From Pseudomonas fluorescens (lineage in GTDB: Bacteria > Pseudomonadota > Gammaproteobacteria > Pseudomonadales > Pseudomonadaceae): DNA of 64,000 nucleotides. The notes beneath the pieces are model-generated. The model was not told the DNA's origin. It searched no databases and worked only from the letters and a program-made list of their open reading frames with translations. A program made the position numbers and the translations under genes. Positions 11,794-20,299 of this stretch are shown piece by piece. The number at the start of each line of letters is the position of its first letter. The first letter of the stretch is position 1. The stretch lies in contig NZ_CP012831.1 in NCBI RefSeq assembly GCF_001307275.1, positions 2,294,001 to 2,358,000 of the forward strand, read 5' to 3'.

Positions 11794-12534
11794 ATGACTG
11801 TTCAAAACTCGAAAGTTGCCATCGTGACCGGCGCCTCCCGCGGCATCGGAGCAGAGATTGCCAAGCAATTGGCCAGCGAAGGTTTTGCCGTCGTCATCAA
11901 TTACGCCAACAGCGCCACCGAAGCTTCGAAACTGGTGGTTCAACTGCGCCAGGCCGGCCACCAAGCCATAGCGGTCAAGGCAGACGTGTCCTCTTCCGCG
12001 GATGTGCGGCGGATGTTCGATGAAACCGAAGCGAAACTGGGCAAGGTCGATGTGTTGATCAACAACGCCGGCATCCTCCAGGTCATGCCCCTGGCGCAAC
12101 ACAGCGACGAGCTGTTCGAGCAGACGTTCGCCATCAACACCCGTGGCACCTTCAACACCTTGCGCGAAGCCGCGACCCGCCTGAACGACGGTGGCCGGAT
12201 CGTGAATTTTTCCAGCAGCACCGTAGGCCTGAACCTGCCCGGCTACTCGGTGTACATCGCCAGCAAGGCGGCGGTGGAATCCCTGACCCAGGTATTCGCC
12301 AAGGAACTGCGCGGTCGGCAGATCACGGTCAATGCCGTGGCTCCCGGCCCGGTCGCCACCGAACTGTTCATGCACGGCAAGAGCGAAGAACAGGTGCAGC
12401 ACTACGCCAAGATGCCGCCCCTGGAACGCCTCGGCCAGCCGCAGGACATTGCCAGCATCATCGCGTTCCTGGTGAGCCCGGCCGCTGGCTGGGTGAATGG
12501 GCAGGTCCTGCGGGCCAATGGCGGGCTTGTCTGA
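11794..12534 (+). CDS. SDR-family oxidoreductase
   Basis: 246-aa classical short-chain dehydrogenase/reductase. Cofactor motif TGASRGIG (about 12-19), NNAG at 90-93, catalytic Ser about 141-142 (FSSSTVG), Tyr154 and Lys158 (YSVYIASK), and the PGPVATE segment after it. ATG 11794 is preceded by AAAGGAA; upstream in-frame codons lack a site. Target of the divergent LysR regulator by context. FabG-like sequence but not in a fatty-acid operon; substrate unknown. Confidence 0.87.
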   Translation: MTVQNSKVAIVTGASRGIGAEIAKQLASEGFAVVINYANSATEASKLVVQLRQAGHQAIAVKADVSSSADVRRMFDETEAKLGKVDVLINNAGILQVMPLAQHSDELFEQTFAINTRGTFNTLREAATRLNDGGRIVNFSSSTVGLNLPGYSVYIASKAAVESLTQVFAKELRGRQITVNAVAPGPVATELFMHGKSEEQVQHYAKMPPLERLGQPQDIASIIAFLVSPAAGWVNGQVLRANGGLV

Positions 12535-12565
12535 AGCTTCGCCCGGCGGCGTCCGCCAAACCGCT

Positions 12566-12653
12566 ATCGTGAGCAAGCTCGCTCCCACAAGGGAGTCAGC
12601 GGCCCTCCAAGAAGGAATCACTTGCCCCTGTGGGAGCGAGCTTGCTCGCGATG
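12566..12653. repeat. REP pair, family A, reversed polarity
   Basis: Two family-A REPs with GTGGGAGCG ends facing inward (order opposite to the canonical REPIN), at a convergent gene junction (SDR/betT). Confidence 0.85.
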
Positions 12654-12686
12654 AGGCCGGTAAAGATGGAAAACCTACGGCCTCGC

Positions 12687-14687
12687 TCAGCGCACCAAAT
12701 GCAGGAACTGCAGGTGCCGCTCGTACTGGTCGAGGATGTCGTTGATGATTTGCTCCTTGGTGTAGCCCACCAGGTCGTAATCCTGGCTGCCTTCGCTCAA
12801 GTGCACCTCGGCACGGTAGTAGCGCCGGTTGTTGAGCTCCTTCGAGCCCATGCCACCGCGGGCGAAGGACGGCGTGAAGTAGCCGCGCATCTGCACCTGG
12901 TAGATGAACGGATGCTGCTCGCCGTGACCGATCTCCAGGCTGACGCTGTCGTTGGCCGGGTCGGGCTGGGTCACCACCGTCAGCCCCTTCTCGACGAACA
13001 CCGCGGTCACCTCTTCAATGGCCGGGCGTACCGTGGTGTCGAGGAAACGGTACACCTCGTCACGGGAGGGGAAATGCACCGCCTGGCTCAAGCGCTGACG
13101 CCAGCCGCCCGTGCCCCGGCGCGATCCCGACACCGGCGCCAGGGAATGCAATTGCGCGATCTGCTTCTGGGACTCCAGGTAAAACGCCTTGTGCAGGCCC
13201 CACATCATCAACAGCAGAATCAGTGAGAACGGCAAGGACGTCAGCACCACCGCCGACTTCAAGGCATCGATGCTGCCGGAGAACAACAACGCACTGGTCA
13301 CCAGGGCCGTCATCGCGCCCCAGAACACCCGCAGCCACTTCGGCCCATCCTCATCGGGATTGCCTCCCTTGGCGGACAGCGTCGAAAGCACCACGGTGCC
13401 CGAGTCAGCGGACGTGACGAAGAACACGAAGCTGATGAATACGGTGACCGCGATGACGGTCTTGCTCCACGGGTAGGTTTCCAGCAGCAGGTAAAGGCTC
13501 ATCGACGGGTTTTCCAGGGCGGACATGCCCAGGGCACTCATGCCGTGGTTCAGCACTTGGTCGATGGCGCTGTTGCCGAAGATCGACATCCACGCCAGGG
13601 TGAAACCCAGGGGGATCAGCAGCACGCCAAACACGAATTCGCGGATGGTGCGGCCACGGGAAATCCGCGCGATGAACAGGCCCACGAACGGCGACCACGC
13701 GATCCACCAGGCCCAGTAGAACACCGTCCAGCCGCCCAGCCAGTCGCTGGGCTTGTTGTAGGCGTACAGGTCGAAACTTTTCATCGGCAAGGCGCCGAGG
13801 TAATCGCCGATGTTCTGGATCAACGTATTGAGCAAATGCTGGGTGGGCCCAGCGAACAGCACGAACAGCAACAACGCACAGGCCAGCAGCATGTTGATGT
13901 CGGACATGACCCGCACGCCCTTGTCGACACCGGCCACCGCGACGATGATCGCCGCGCCCATCATCAGCACGATCAAACCAACTTGAATCCACTGGGTGTG
14001 AGCAATGCCGAACAGGTAGTCGAGCCCGGAATTGAGGTGCAGCACACCGAAACCCATGTCCGCGCCGAGGCCGAACACCGTCGCGATAATGCCGAAACCG
14101 TCCACGGCGTAGCCGATGGGGCCATTGATGCGCTTGCCGATCAGCGGGTACAGCGCCGAACGCAGGGCCAGCGGCAAATTGTGCCGGTAGGCGAAATATG
14201 CCAAGGCCATGCCGACGAACGCAAAGACGCCCCAGCCGTGCAGGCCCCAATGCAAGAACAGGATCTGCATGGCCTGGCGCGCCGCCTCGGCGGTACCGGC
14301 CTGGCCTTGGGGCGGCTGCACCATATGGGTCAGCGGCTCGGAAACGCAGAAGAAAAACAGCGTGATGCTGATGCCGGCGGCAAACAGCATGCCGGCCCAG
14401 GACAGATAGCTGAATTCGGGCTCGTCGTGGTCGGCACCGAGCTTGATCTTGCCGTAGCCGGACAAGGCGGTGACCACCACGAAGACCAGATACAGCGTCA
14501 TCGCGAGCATGTAGTACCAGCCGACCGTATTGGCCGCCCAGTTCTGCGCGGCCAGCAACCAGGCACCGGCCTGGGCGGGCATGGCAATCACCACCAGACC
14601 GAACAGCAGGATGAAGGTCGCGGCGAAGTAAAACACCGGCGGGTTCATGCGGACCAGGCCGCTGGGTGGCAGGGACGAAGCACTCAT
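12687..14687 (-). CDS. betT: BCCT-family choline/betaine transporter
   Basis: 666-aa BetT-like secondary transporter importing choline or a related betaine for osmoprotection and catabolism. About 12 transmembrane helices occupy residues 13-500; the BCCT signature sits at YWAWWIAWSPFVGLFIARIS, followed by GRTIREF. The last 150 or so residues form a hydrophilic cytoplasmic C-terminal extension of the kind used for osmosensing in BetT proteins. The start at 14687 has no upstream competitor. A BetI-like palindrome lies about 95 bp upstream. The substrate could also be glycine betaine or carnitine. Confidence 0.88.
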   Translation of the reverse strand: MSASSLPPSGLVRMNPPVFYFAATFILLFGLVVIAMPAQAGAWLLAAQNWAANTVGWYYMLAMTLYLVFVVVTALSGYGKIKLGADHDEPEFSYLSWAGMLFAAGISITLFFFCVSEPLTHMVQPPQGQAGTAEAARQAMQILFLHWGLHGWGVFAFVGMALAYFAYRHNLPLALRSALYPLIGKRINGPIGYAVDGFGIIATVFGLGADMGFGVLHLNSGLDYLFGIAHTQWIQVGLIVLMMGAAIIVAVAGVDKGVRVMSDINMLLACALLLFVLFAGPTQHLLNTLIQNIGDYLGALPMKSFDLYAYNKPSDWLGGWTVFYWAWWIAWSPFVGLFIARISRGRTIREFVFGVLLIPLGFTLAWMSIFGNSAIDQVLNHGMSALGMSALENPSMSLYLLLETYPWSKTVIAVTVFISFVFFVTSADSGTVVLSTLSAKGGNPDEDGPKWLRVFWGAMTALVTSALLFSGSIDALKSAVVLTSLPFSLILLLMMWGLHKAFYLESQKQIAQLHSLAPVSGSRRGTGGWRQRLSQAVHFPSRDEVYRFLDTTVRPAIEEVTAVFVEKGLTVVTQPDPANDSVSLEIGHGEQHPFIYQVQMRGYFTPSFARGGMGSKELNNRRYYRAEVHLSEGSQDYDLVGYTKEQIINDILDQYERHLQFLHLVR

Positions 14688-14780
14688 GGGCGAGGCACCC
14701 CGGGCAGCGAAACGGCGAGGGTCGAAAACGGACTCGGCAAAAGCAAGCCTCCTTATTGTGAGCGGGCAGCAAACCGACGG

Positions 14781-14808
14781 TTTAACTTGAATGAACGTTC
14801 AAGTTAAA
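14781..14808. promoter_or_regulatory. betI box: BetI-like operator palindrome upstream of betT
   Basis: Perfect 11-bp arms TTTAACTTGAA and TTCAAGTTAAA around TGAACG; the centre TGAACGTTCA is itself a palindrome. This resembles BetI operators, which contain an AACGTT-centred repeat. The position upstream of a BCCT choline transporter supports choline-responsive repression. Confidence 0.65.
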
Positions 14809-14930
14809 CATGAATAGGCAGCTAAGGACTAATCGCAGGGCTCAACGGCATGTTTCCTACGCTAGCCTACGGGAGGGTATGACGTTGCCTGGTGAGCATT
14901 CGTTCAGTGCCTAAGCCATATACACAGCCC

Positions 14931-15024
14931 CCTGTGGGAGCGAGCTTGCTCGCGATGGCGGTATGTCAGTCAATACAGAGGCCAACTGAACCACCGCTAT
15001 CGCGAGCAAGCTCGCTCCCACAGG
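14931..15024. repeat. REPIN, family A, canonical
   Basis: Inverted family-A pair, 94 bp, in the divergent betT/dcyD gap, a less common position for REPs. Confidence 0.9.
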
Positions 15025-15096
15025 ATTTGAGGTGTTCATAAATCATGTGTCACTCCCTGCCCGTCGCTGGTTTACTTCCAAACAAATGATTGCCGG

Positions 15097-15125
15097 TTGC
15101 CCACGAATATCCGCGTGCCTATAGT
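15097..15125 (+). promoter_or_regulatory. Putative sigma-70 promoter of dcyD
   Basis: TTGCCC (15097-15102), 17-bp spacer, TATAGT (15120-15125), ending 30 bp ahead of the dcyD ATG. Confidence 0.45.
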
Positions 15126-15155
15126 CCAGACATCGCCTACAACCAGTACGGACCC

Positions 15156-16148
15156 ATGATCAAAGAACAGTTGTCTCGCTTTAACCGTCTCGACCTGCTC
15201 AGCCATCCGACACCGTTGGAAAAACTCGACCGCCTCTCCAACTGGCTCGGCCGGGACATCTACATCAAGCGCGACGACCTGACGCCCCTGGCCTTGGGCG
15301 GCAACAAACTGCGCAAGCTCGAATACCTGGCCGCCGATGCCATCGCCCAAGGCGCCGATACCCTCATCACCGCCGGGGCGATCCAGTCCAACCACGTACG
15401 CCAGACCGCCGCCCTGGCCGCGAAGCTGGGCCTGGGTTGCGTGGCCTTGCTGGAAAACCCCATCGGCACCGAAGACAGCAATTACCTGGGCAACGGCAAC
15501 CGACTGCTGCTGGAGCTGTTCGACGCCAAGGTCGAGCTAGTGGAAAACCTGGACAACGCCGACGAGCAATTGCAGGCCCTCGCCGGACGCCTGCGCAGCA
15601 ATGGGAAAAAGCCCTACCTGGTGCCGATTGGCGGTTCGAACGCCTTGGGCGCACTGGGGTATGTGCGCGCCGGCCTGGAACTGGCCGAGCAGATCAAGGA
15701 CACCGGAATCGAGTTCGCTGCCGTGGTACTGGCCTCGGGCAGTGCCGGGACCCACAGCGGCCTGGCGCTGGCGTTGAGTGAAAGCCTGCCGGCGCTTCCG
15801 GTCATTGGCGTCACGGTTTCGCGCAGCGAGGAGGACCAGTTTCCGAAGGTCCAGGGCCTGGCCGAGCGCACGGCAGCGTTACTCGAAGTCGCCCTTCCGG
15901 AAGCGTTCAAAGTGATCCTGTGGGATGAATATTTTGCCCCCCGCTACGGCGAACCGAACGCCGGGACACTGGCGGCGGTCAAGCTGCTGGCCAGCCTGGA
16001 AGGCCTGTTGCTCGATCCGGTCTACACCGGCAAGGCCGTGGCCGGCCTGCTCGATGGCATTGGCCGCGACCGCTTCGACGAAGGCCCGATCATCTTCCTG
16101 CACACCGGCGGCGCACCGGCGTTGTTTGCCTATAACACCGTCTTCTGA
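15156..16148 (+). CDS. dcyD: D-cysteine desulfhydrase
   Basis: 330-aa fold-type II PLP enzyme that splits D-cysteine into pyruvate, ammonia and sulfide. The PLP lysine is K51 in [12 protein letters not shown]. The [15 protein letters not shown] context matches DcyD rather than ACC deaminase, which has a REDC-type stretch there. ATG 15156 gives the usual family length (E. coli about 328); the ribosome site is weak. Immediately upstream of the cystine importer tcyJLN, the same association as in enterobacteria, so the set imports cystine and releases sulfide from cysteine isomers. Confidence 0.88.
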   Translation: MIKEQLSRFNRLDLLSHPTPLEKLDRLSNWLGRDIYIKRDDLTPLALGGNKLRKLEYLAADAIAQGADTLITAGAIQSNHVRQTAALAAKLGLGCVALLENPIGTEDSNYLGNGNRLLLELFDAKVELVENLDNADEQLQALAGRLRSNGKKPYLVPIGGSNALGALGYVRAGLELAEQIKDTGIEFAAVVLASGSAGTHSGLALALSESLPALPVIGVTVSRSEEDQFPKVQGLAERTAALLEVALPEAFKVILWDEYFAPRYGEPNAGTLAAVKLLASLEGLLLDPVYTGKAVAGLLDGIGRDRFDEGPIIFLHTGGAPALFAYNTVF

Positions 16149-16166
16149 AGATGTGGAAACCCTCAA

Positions 16167-16256
16167 TGTGGGAGCGAGCTTGCTCGCGATGAGGGTGTGT
16201 CAGCTGATTGGAATTGGGCTGACCCACTGCTATCGCGAGCAAGCTCGCTCCCACAG
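16167..16256. repeat. REPIN, family A, canonical
   Basis: Inverted family-A pair, 90 bp, separating dcyD from tcyJ. Confidence 0.9.
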
Positions 16257-16298
16257 GGGGTCATTCCAAACAGGCATATATGGTTGATTTAATATTAT

Positions 16299-16327
16299 TT
16301 TCCAATCTATAAAAGCCAGCTTATAGT
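16299..16327 (+). promoter_or_regulatory. Putative promoter of tcyJLN
   Basis: TTTCCA (16299-16304), 17-bp spacer, TATAGT (16322-16327), in an AT-rich island just after the REPIN. It suggests tcyJLN can be transcribed separately from dcyD. Confidence 0.35.
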
Positions 16328-16456
16328 CTCGCCGCAGGCGTATTTGCCGCGAGACGCCCAGGTTGCTTTAAGGCAGGATGTGGCAATCTTTTCGGATCGC
16401 GGCTACGCCTTATCTCAGCCAAAATATCTCTTCATAAGAAAACACAGGGGCTTGTC

Positions 16457-17257
16457 ATGAATTTTTCTGCATTACGTCGCAACCTGTTGGTCGGTTCGCT
16501 GGGCCTGGCATTGAGCGCCGGGCTGTTGGGGCAAGCGGTTGCCGGTGAGCAACTGCAAAAAATCAAGGATGCCGGTGAAATCAAGATCGGCCTGGAAGGC
16601 ACTTATCCACCGTTCAGCTTCGTTGATGACAGCGGCAAGCTGACCGGCTTCGAAGTGGAATTCTCCGAAGCCCTGGCCAAGGAATTGGGTGTGAAGGTCA
16701 AGCTGCAGACGACCCCATGGGCCGGCATCCTCGCGGCGTTGGAATCCAAGCGTCTGGACGCAGTGGTCAACCAGGTGACCATCTCCGAGGAGCGTAAGAA
16801 AAAGTATGACTTCTCCGAGCCGTACACCGTTTCCGGGATTCAAGCGCTGGTACTGACCAAGAAAGCCGACGAGCTGAACATCAAGAAGGCCGCTGACCTG
16901 GACGGTAAGAAAGTCGGCGTGGGCTTGGGCACCAACTACGAACAGTGGGTAAAAGCTGAAGTACCGGGCGCCCAAGTCAAAACCTACGATGACGACCCAA
17001 CCAAGTTCCAGGACCTGCGCGTCGGCCGTATCGATACCATCCTGATCGACCGTCTGGCCGCACTGGAATACGCCAAGAAAGCCAAGGACACCACCGTCAC
17101 CAGCGAAGCCTTCTCCCGCCAGGAAGCCGGTATTGCCCTGCGCAAAGGCGAGCCCGAACTGCTGGCAGCCGTGAACAAGGCCATCGAGAAACTGCGCGCC
17201 GACGGTACGCTGAAGAAACTTTCGGAAAAATACTTCAGCGCTGACGTTACTCAATAA
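16457..17257 (+). CDS. tcyJ: Cystine ABC transporter, periplasmic binding protein
   Basis: 266-aa family-3 solute-binding protein (FliY/TcyJ group) binding cystine and related sulfur amino acids in the periplasm. Signal peptide about 1-29 (ends GQAVA). Lobe 1 carries IGLEGTYPPFSFVDDSGKL and the amino-acid-binding stretch; lobe 2 carries KKVGVGLGTNYEQWV and the closing SEKYFSADVT tail. Its stop overlaps the tcyL start by one base. Followed directly by permease and ATPase genes. Confidence 0.9.
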   Translation: MNFSALRRNLLVGSLGLALSAGLLGQAVAGEQLQKIKDAGEIKIGLEGTYPPFSFVDDSGKLTGFEVEFSEALAKELGVKVKLQTTPWAGILAALESKRLDAVVNQVTISEERKKKYDFSEPYTVSGIQALVLTKKADELNIKKAADLDGKKVGVGLGTNYEQWVKAEVPGAQVKTYDDDPTKFQDLRVGRIDTILIDRLAALEYAKKAKDTTVTSEAFSRQEAGIALRKGEPELLAAVNKAIEKLRADGTLKKLSEKYFSADVTQ

Positions 17258-17922
17258 TGGAAGCAGCTCTTCAACTCGCACTGGACTCCGCGCCCTTCCT
17301 GCTCAAGGGCGCGTATTACACGGTCATCCTCAGCCTGGGCGGCATGTTTTTCGGCTTGCTGCTGGGGTTCGGCCTGGCGCTGATGCGCCTGTCGCGCTTC
17401 AAACTGGTGAGCTGGATTGCCCGCATCTACGTGTCGTTCTTTCGCGGCACGCCGTTGCTGGTGCAGTTGTTCGTGATCTATTACGGGTTGCCGCAACTGG
17501 GCATCGAGCTGGATCCGCTGCCTGCGGCGCTGATCGGCTTCTCGCTGAACATGGCCGCCTATGCGTGTGAAATCCTGCGGGCCGCCATCAGTTCCATCGA
17601 GCGCGGCCAGTGGGAAGCGGCGGCGAGTATCGGCATGACCCGCGCCCAGACCCTGCGCCGGGCCATCCTGCCGCAAGCCGCACGCACGGCCCTGCCACCG
17701 TTGGGCAACAGCTTCATTTCCCTGGTCAAGGACACTGCGCTGGCGGCGACCATCCAGGTGCCGGAGCTGTTCCGCCAGGCGCAGTTGATCACCGCGCGAA
17801 CCTTCGAAATCTTCACTATGTACCTTGCCGCCGCGCTGATCTATTGGGTTCTTGCCACCGTGCTCTCGCACCTGCAGAACGTCCTGGAAGCCCGGGTCAA
17901 TCGGCATGACCAGGAGTCCTGA
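17257..17922 (+). CDS. tcyL: Cystine ABC transporter permease
   Basis: 221-aa inner-membrane permease of the polar amino-acid (HisMQ) family with about five transmembrane segments. The EAA loop ASIGMTRAQTLRRAILPQAA (about 126-145) contacts the ATPase. A single permease gene implies a homodimeric channel. Start ATG 17257 overlaps the tcyJ stop (TAATG). The tcyN start follows 3 bp after its stop. Confidence 0.9.
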   Translation: MEAALQLALDSAPFLLKGAYYTVILSLGGMFFGLLLGFGLALMRLSRFKLVSWIARIYVSFFRGTPLLVQLFVIYYGLPQLGIELDPLPAALIGFSLNMAAYACEILRAAISSIERGQWEAAASIGMTRAQTLRRAILPQAARTALPPLGNSFISLVKDTALAATIQVPELFRQAQLITARTFEIFTMYLAAALIYWVLATVLSHLQNVLEARVNRHDQES

Positions 17923-17925
17923 CCC

Positions 17926-18687
17926 ATGATTGTCGTGGAAAAACTGACAAAGCAGTTCAAGGGTCAGGTGGTGCTCAACGGCATCGACCTGAAGATCGAA
18001 GAAGGCGAAGTGGTTGCGATCATCGGCCCCAGCGGCTCGGGCAAGACGACCTTCCTGCGCTGCCTGAACTTCCTCGAAGAGCCTACCAGTGGCCGGATCA
18101 AGGTCGGCGACATCGAGATCGATGGCAGTCGTCCGCTGAACCAGCAACAAGGCCTGGTGCGCCGTTTGCGCCAGCAGGTGGGCTTCGTGTTCCAGAACTT
18201 CAACCTGTTTCCCCACCGCACCGCCTTGGAAAATGTCACCGAAGGCCCGCAAGTGGTGAAGAAAATTCCCCGCGCCGACGCCGAAGCCTTGGGGCGCAAG
18301 CTGTTGGCCAAGGTCGGGCTGGCCGGCAAGGAAAACGCCTACCCACGGCGCCTTTCCGGCGGCCAGCAACAGCGCGTGGCGATTGCCCGGGCGTTGGCGA
18401 TGGAACCAGCGGTGATCCTGTTCGACGAGCCGACCTCGGCCCTCGATCCGGAGCTGGTAGGCGAGGTCCTGGCAACCATTCGCGGCCTGGCCGAAGAAAA
18501 GCGCACCATGGTCATCGTGACCCACGAAATGGGCTTCGCCCGGGACGTGGCCAACCGTGTGGTGTTTTTCGACAAAGGCGTGATCGTCGAACAAGGCGAA
18601 GCCAAGGCCTTGTTTGCGGCCCCCAAGGAAGAACGCACGCGACAGTTCCTCAGCAAGTTCCTCTCTGCCGGACACAGCGACCAGTAA
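17926..18687 (+). CDS. tcyN: Cystine ABC transporter ATP-binding protein
   Basis: 253-aa ABC ATPase energising TcyL. Walker [10 protein letters not shown] (about 34-42), Q-loop VGFVFQNFNLFPH, signature LSGGQQQR, Walker B VILFDEPTSALDPE and switch histidine VTHEMGFARDV are intact. Last gene of the tcy operon. A weak CACTTCC/GGAAGTG hairpin about 13 bp after the stop lacks a T-tract. Confidence 0.9.
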   Translation: MIVVEKLTKQFKGQVVLNGIDLKIEEGEVVAIIGPSGSGKTTFLRCLNFLEEPTSGRIKVGDIEIDGSRPLNQQQGLVRRLRQQVGFVFQNFNLFPHRTALENVTEGPQVVKKIPRADAEALGRKLLAKVGLAGKENAYPRRLSGGQQQRVAIARALAMEPAVILFDEPTSALDPELVGEVLATIRGLAEEKRTMVIVTHEMGFARDVANRVVFFDKGVIVEQGEAKALFAAPKEERTRQFLSKFLSAGHSDQ

Positions 18688-19194
18688 ATCCAGTGTTATC
18701 ACTTCCAGGGATGGAAGTGAGGCCGCCGCACAACTAACACGACATCGCCGCTCTTTTATCCGAACGACACAACTTGCAATTTACACCCGACTAAAAGCCT
18801 CCGTTTTTATATAGGAAGTAACCTATATATAACTCTCGCAACATTTTCCCTCCACCCACCTCACAAACTTAGTTGTCAGGCGCGGCTTCTAGCCCTTTTC
18901 GAAAAAGCCGATGCGCCTAGGAAATTGGCCTGCCGCGCCGCGCATTCTTAACATGCACACGTAGGACGTTTCTGAAGCCTTTCACAACGAGTTATTAAGC
19001 AATCGGCTCTATTGACACTGAAACTGTAGAGCCCTTATCTAGTGCCCGACAGGCGACGCACCGTATTTTAGTTTGCGCAGTGACTAAGCGCAGACAGCCC
19101 CTATGACTACACCCATAACATATACATCGCGATGATCTATCGCCTTTTGATCTTCCCGAAACGGACTTAGTTTTCAAGCATCAAGGAGAACACC
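18688..19194. other. 507-bp AT-rich gap before hypothetical gene
   Basis: No protein gene recognised. AT-rich compared with the rest of the window. Contains TAACCTATATATA at 18819-18831 (repeated exactly at 20098-20110), and an imperfect hairpin at 18878-18918 (AGGCGC-GGCTT pairing with AAGCC-GAT-GCGCCT). Ends with a strong AAGGAG site for the next gene. A small RNA or long leader is possible but unproven. Confidence 0.45.
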
Positions 19195-19965
19195 ATGACA
19201 TGTAAGTCGAAGAGTCCTGAACTGGCCGCCCCCACACTGGCCAATGCCCACCCTACTGGCATCAATATCACCAACGCCGCTCACCTGGAGGTGGCTATTG
19301 CGCCTTACCCCGGCATGGACACCGGTGACCTGATCGAACTGTTCTGGGACAACTGCTACGTCGGTTCGCGCGTGCTGTCCCAGGCCGACGTGCTGGGCAA
19401 CATCACGATGCGGGTCCCGGAGAGCTTCATCGTCAACGGCACCTCGCGCATCCATTATCGGGTGATGCAGGTCGGACGCGGGCCGGCGCTGTCGGCCAAG
19501 CAACAGGTGCTGGTGAAGCTCGATTGCCCCGGCGGCCAACCGTTGGCCCTGAGCGGCGATGAAAACCAGGGCTTGGCGCCGGTGCGCATTCCCACCACCG
19601 TCCGGCGCCAAGGGGTGAACCCGAGCCAGATCAAGCGCGGCGTACCGCTGACCATCGAACCCTACCTGAACATGGCCGTCGGCGATGCCGTGACCCTGCG
19701 CTGGGGCGATGTGCGCATGGACCTGCCTGCACTCACCGCCAGCGAGGTCGGCCAGCCGATCAATATCTGGGTCCCGCCGCAGATCATCCTGGAGGCGGGA
19801 GAAGACCTGCGCCTGGAAGTGACCTACTGCATCCTCGACCGCGTGGGCAACAATTCCCACTGGGCACCGCCACGGACGTTGAAGATCGGTTGCGCCAATC
19901 CCTATCCGAAGAAGCCCTCGAAAGAGGCCCTCATGGCCGCTGAACCGCGACATCGAGCGCCTTGA
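19195..19965 (+). CDS. Hypothetical protein with two tandem beta-rich modules
   Basis: 256 aa, no signal peptide or membrane segment. Two related modules of about 110 residues can be aligned by eye. Module 1 (about 17-123) contains LEVAIAPYPGMDTGDLIELFWD and ends at QVLVKLDCPG. Module 2 (about 135-243) contains LTIEPYLNMAVGDAVTLRWGD and ends at PRTLKIGCANP. Each has a GD-x-x-x-L-x-W core, a V-P or W-V-P-P strand and an S/W-x-x-x-x-L closing strand, suggesting Ig-like beta-sandwich repeats as in some Pseudomonas surface or export-associated hypotheticals. Start ATG 19195 has AAGGAGAA upstream. It is monocistronic between sulfur operons, with AT-rich flanks. Function unknown. Confidence 0.7.
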   Translation: MTCKSKSPELAAPTLANAHPTGINITNAAHLEVAIAPYPGMDTGDLIELFWDNCYVGSRVLSQADVLGNITMRVPESFIVNGTSRIHYRVMQVGRGPALSAKQQVLVKLDCPGGQPLALSGDENQGLAPVRIPTTVRRQGVNPSQIKRGVPLTIEPYLNMAVGDAVTLRWGDVRMDLPALTASEVGQPINIWVPPQIILEAGEDLRLEVTYCILDRVGNNSHWAPPRTLKIGCANPYPKKPSKEALMAAEPRHRAP

Positions 19966-20299
19966 TACAAAGCGCTTTTGGTGGCGAGGGCGCTTGCTCC
20001 CGCTTGGGTGCGCAGCGCCCACCGGTAACAGAAGGGTTGCTGCGCAACCCAGCGGGAGCAAGCTCCCTCGCCACAGAGGACTCCTTCCAATTGAATCTAA
20101 CCTATATATATTCCTAAAAGTTAGTTCAAAAATAATTTACACACGCTTAGGGTATATAAACCGGACCACCGGACATTCTAGATTTTTGCTCGCCGTCTTC
20201 ATCGCGGCGTTTCTTGAGATGTGAGGTGGGTATGGAACGGAACACAATCGCCCCAGTGCAGTATGCCAAGGCACTGCCCGCAGCCACGGAGTGGCTGTA
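19966..20299. other. Intergenic region before the sfnB operon
   Basis: 334 bp: a family-B REPIN (19981-20076), then an AT-rich stretch (about 20091-20165) with the second TAACCTATATATA copy and ATATTCCTAAAA (20108-20119), a plausible promoter/activator region for the operon starting at 20300. Confidence 0.5.
19981..20076. repeat. REPIN, family B
   Basis: Inverted family-B pair, 96 bp, with one G-to-C change in the left arm and a TGCGCA-rich loop. Confidence 0.88.

Larger units (their letters stand above)
14688..15155. other. betT/dcyD divergent intergenic region
   Basis: About 468 bp with a BetI-like palindrome near betT, a canonical family-A REPIN in the middle and a plausible sigma-70 promoter for dcyD. 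No further gene recognised. Confidence 0.6.
16149..16456. other. dcyD/tcyJ intergenic region
   Basis: About 308 bp: a canonical family-A REPIN (16167-16256), then an AT-rich promoter-like stretch at 16280-16330 and a leader of about 120 nt. No gene seen. Confidence 0.5.

Noticed and set aside
15156..16148. ACC deaminase (acdS), common in plant-associated Pseudomonas
   Set aside because: The [15 protein letters not shown] stretch and the link to tcyJLN fit D-cysteine desulfhydrase instead.
18700..18722. Terminator after tcyN (CACTTCC/GGAAGTG hairpin)
   Set aside because: Seven-bp stem with no T-tract; too weak to call.
18878..18918. Structured small RNA candidate
   Set aside because: One imperfect hairpin without promoter or terminator; not enough to call an RNA gene.
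19966..20299. Transposon or integron end suggested by direct repeats
   Set aside because: No transposase, integrase or terminal inverted repeats; kept only as a low-level observation.
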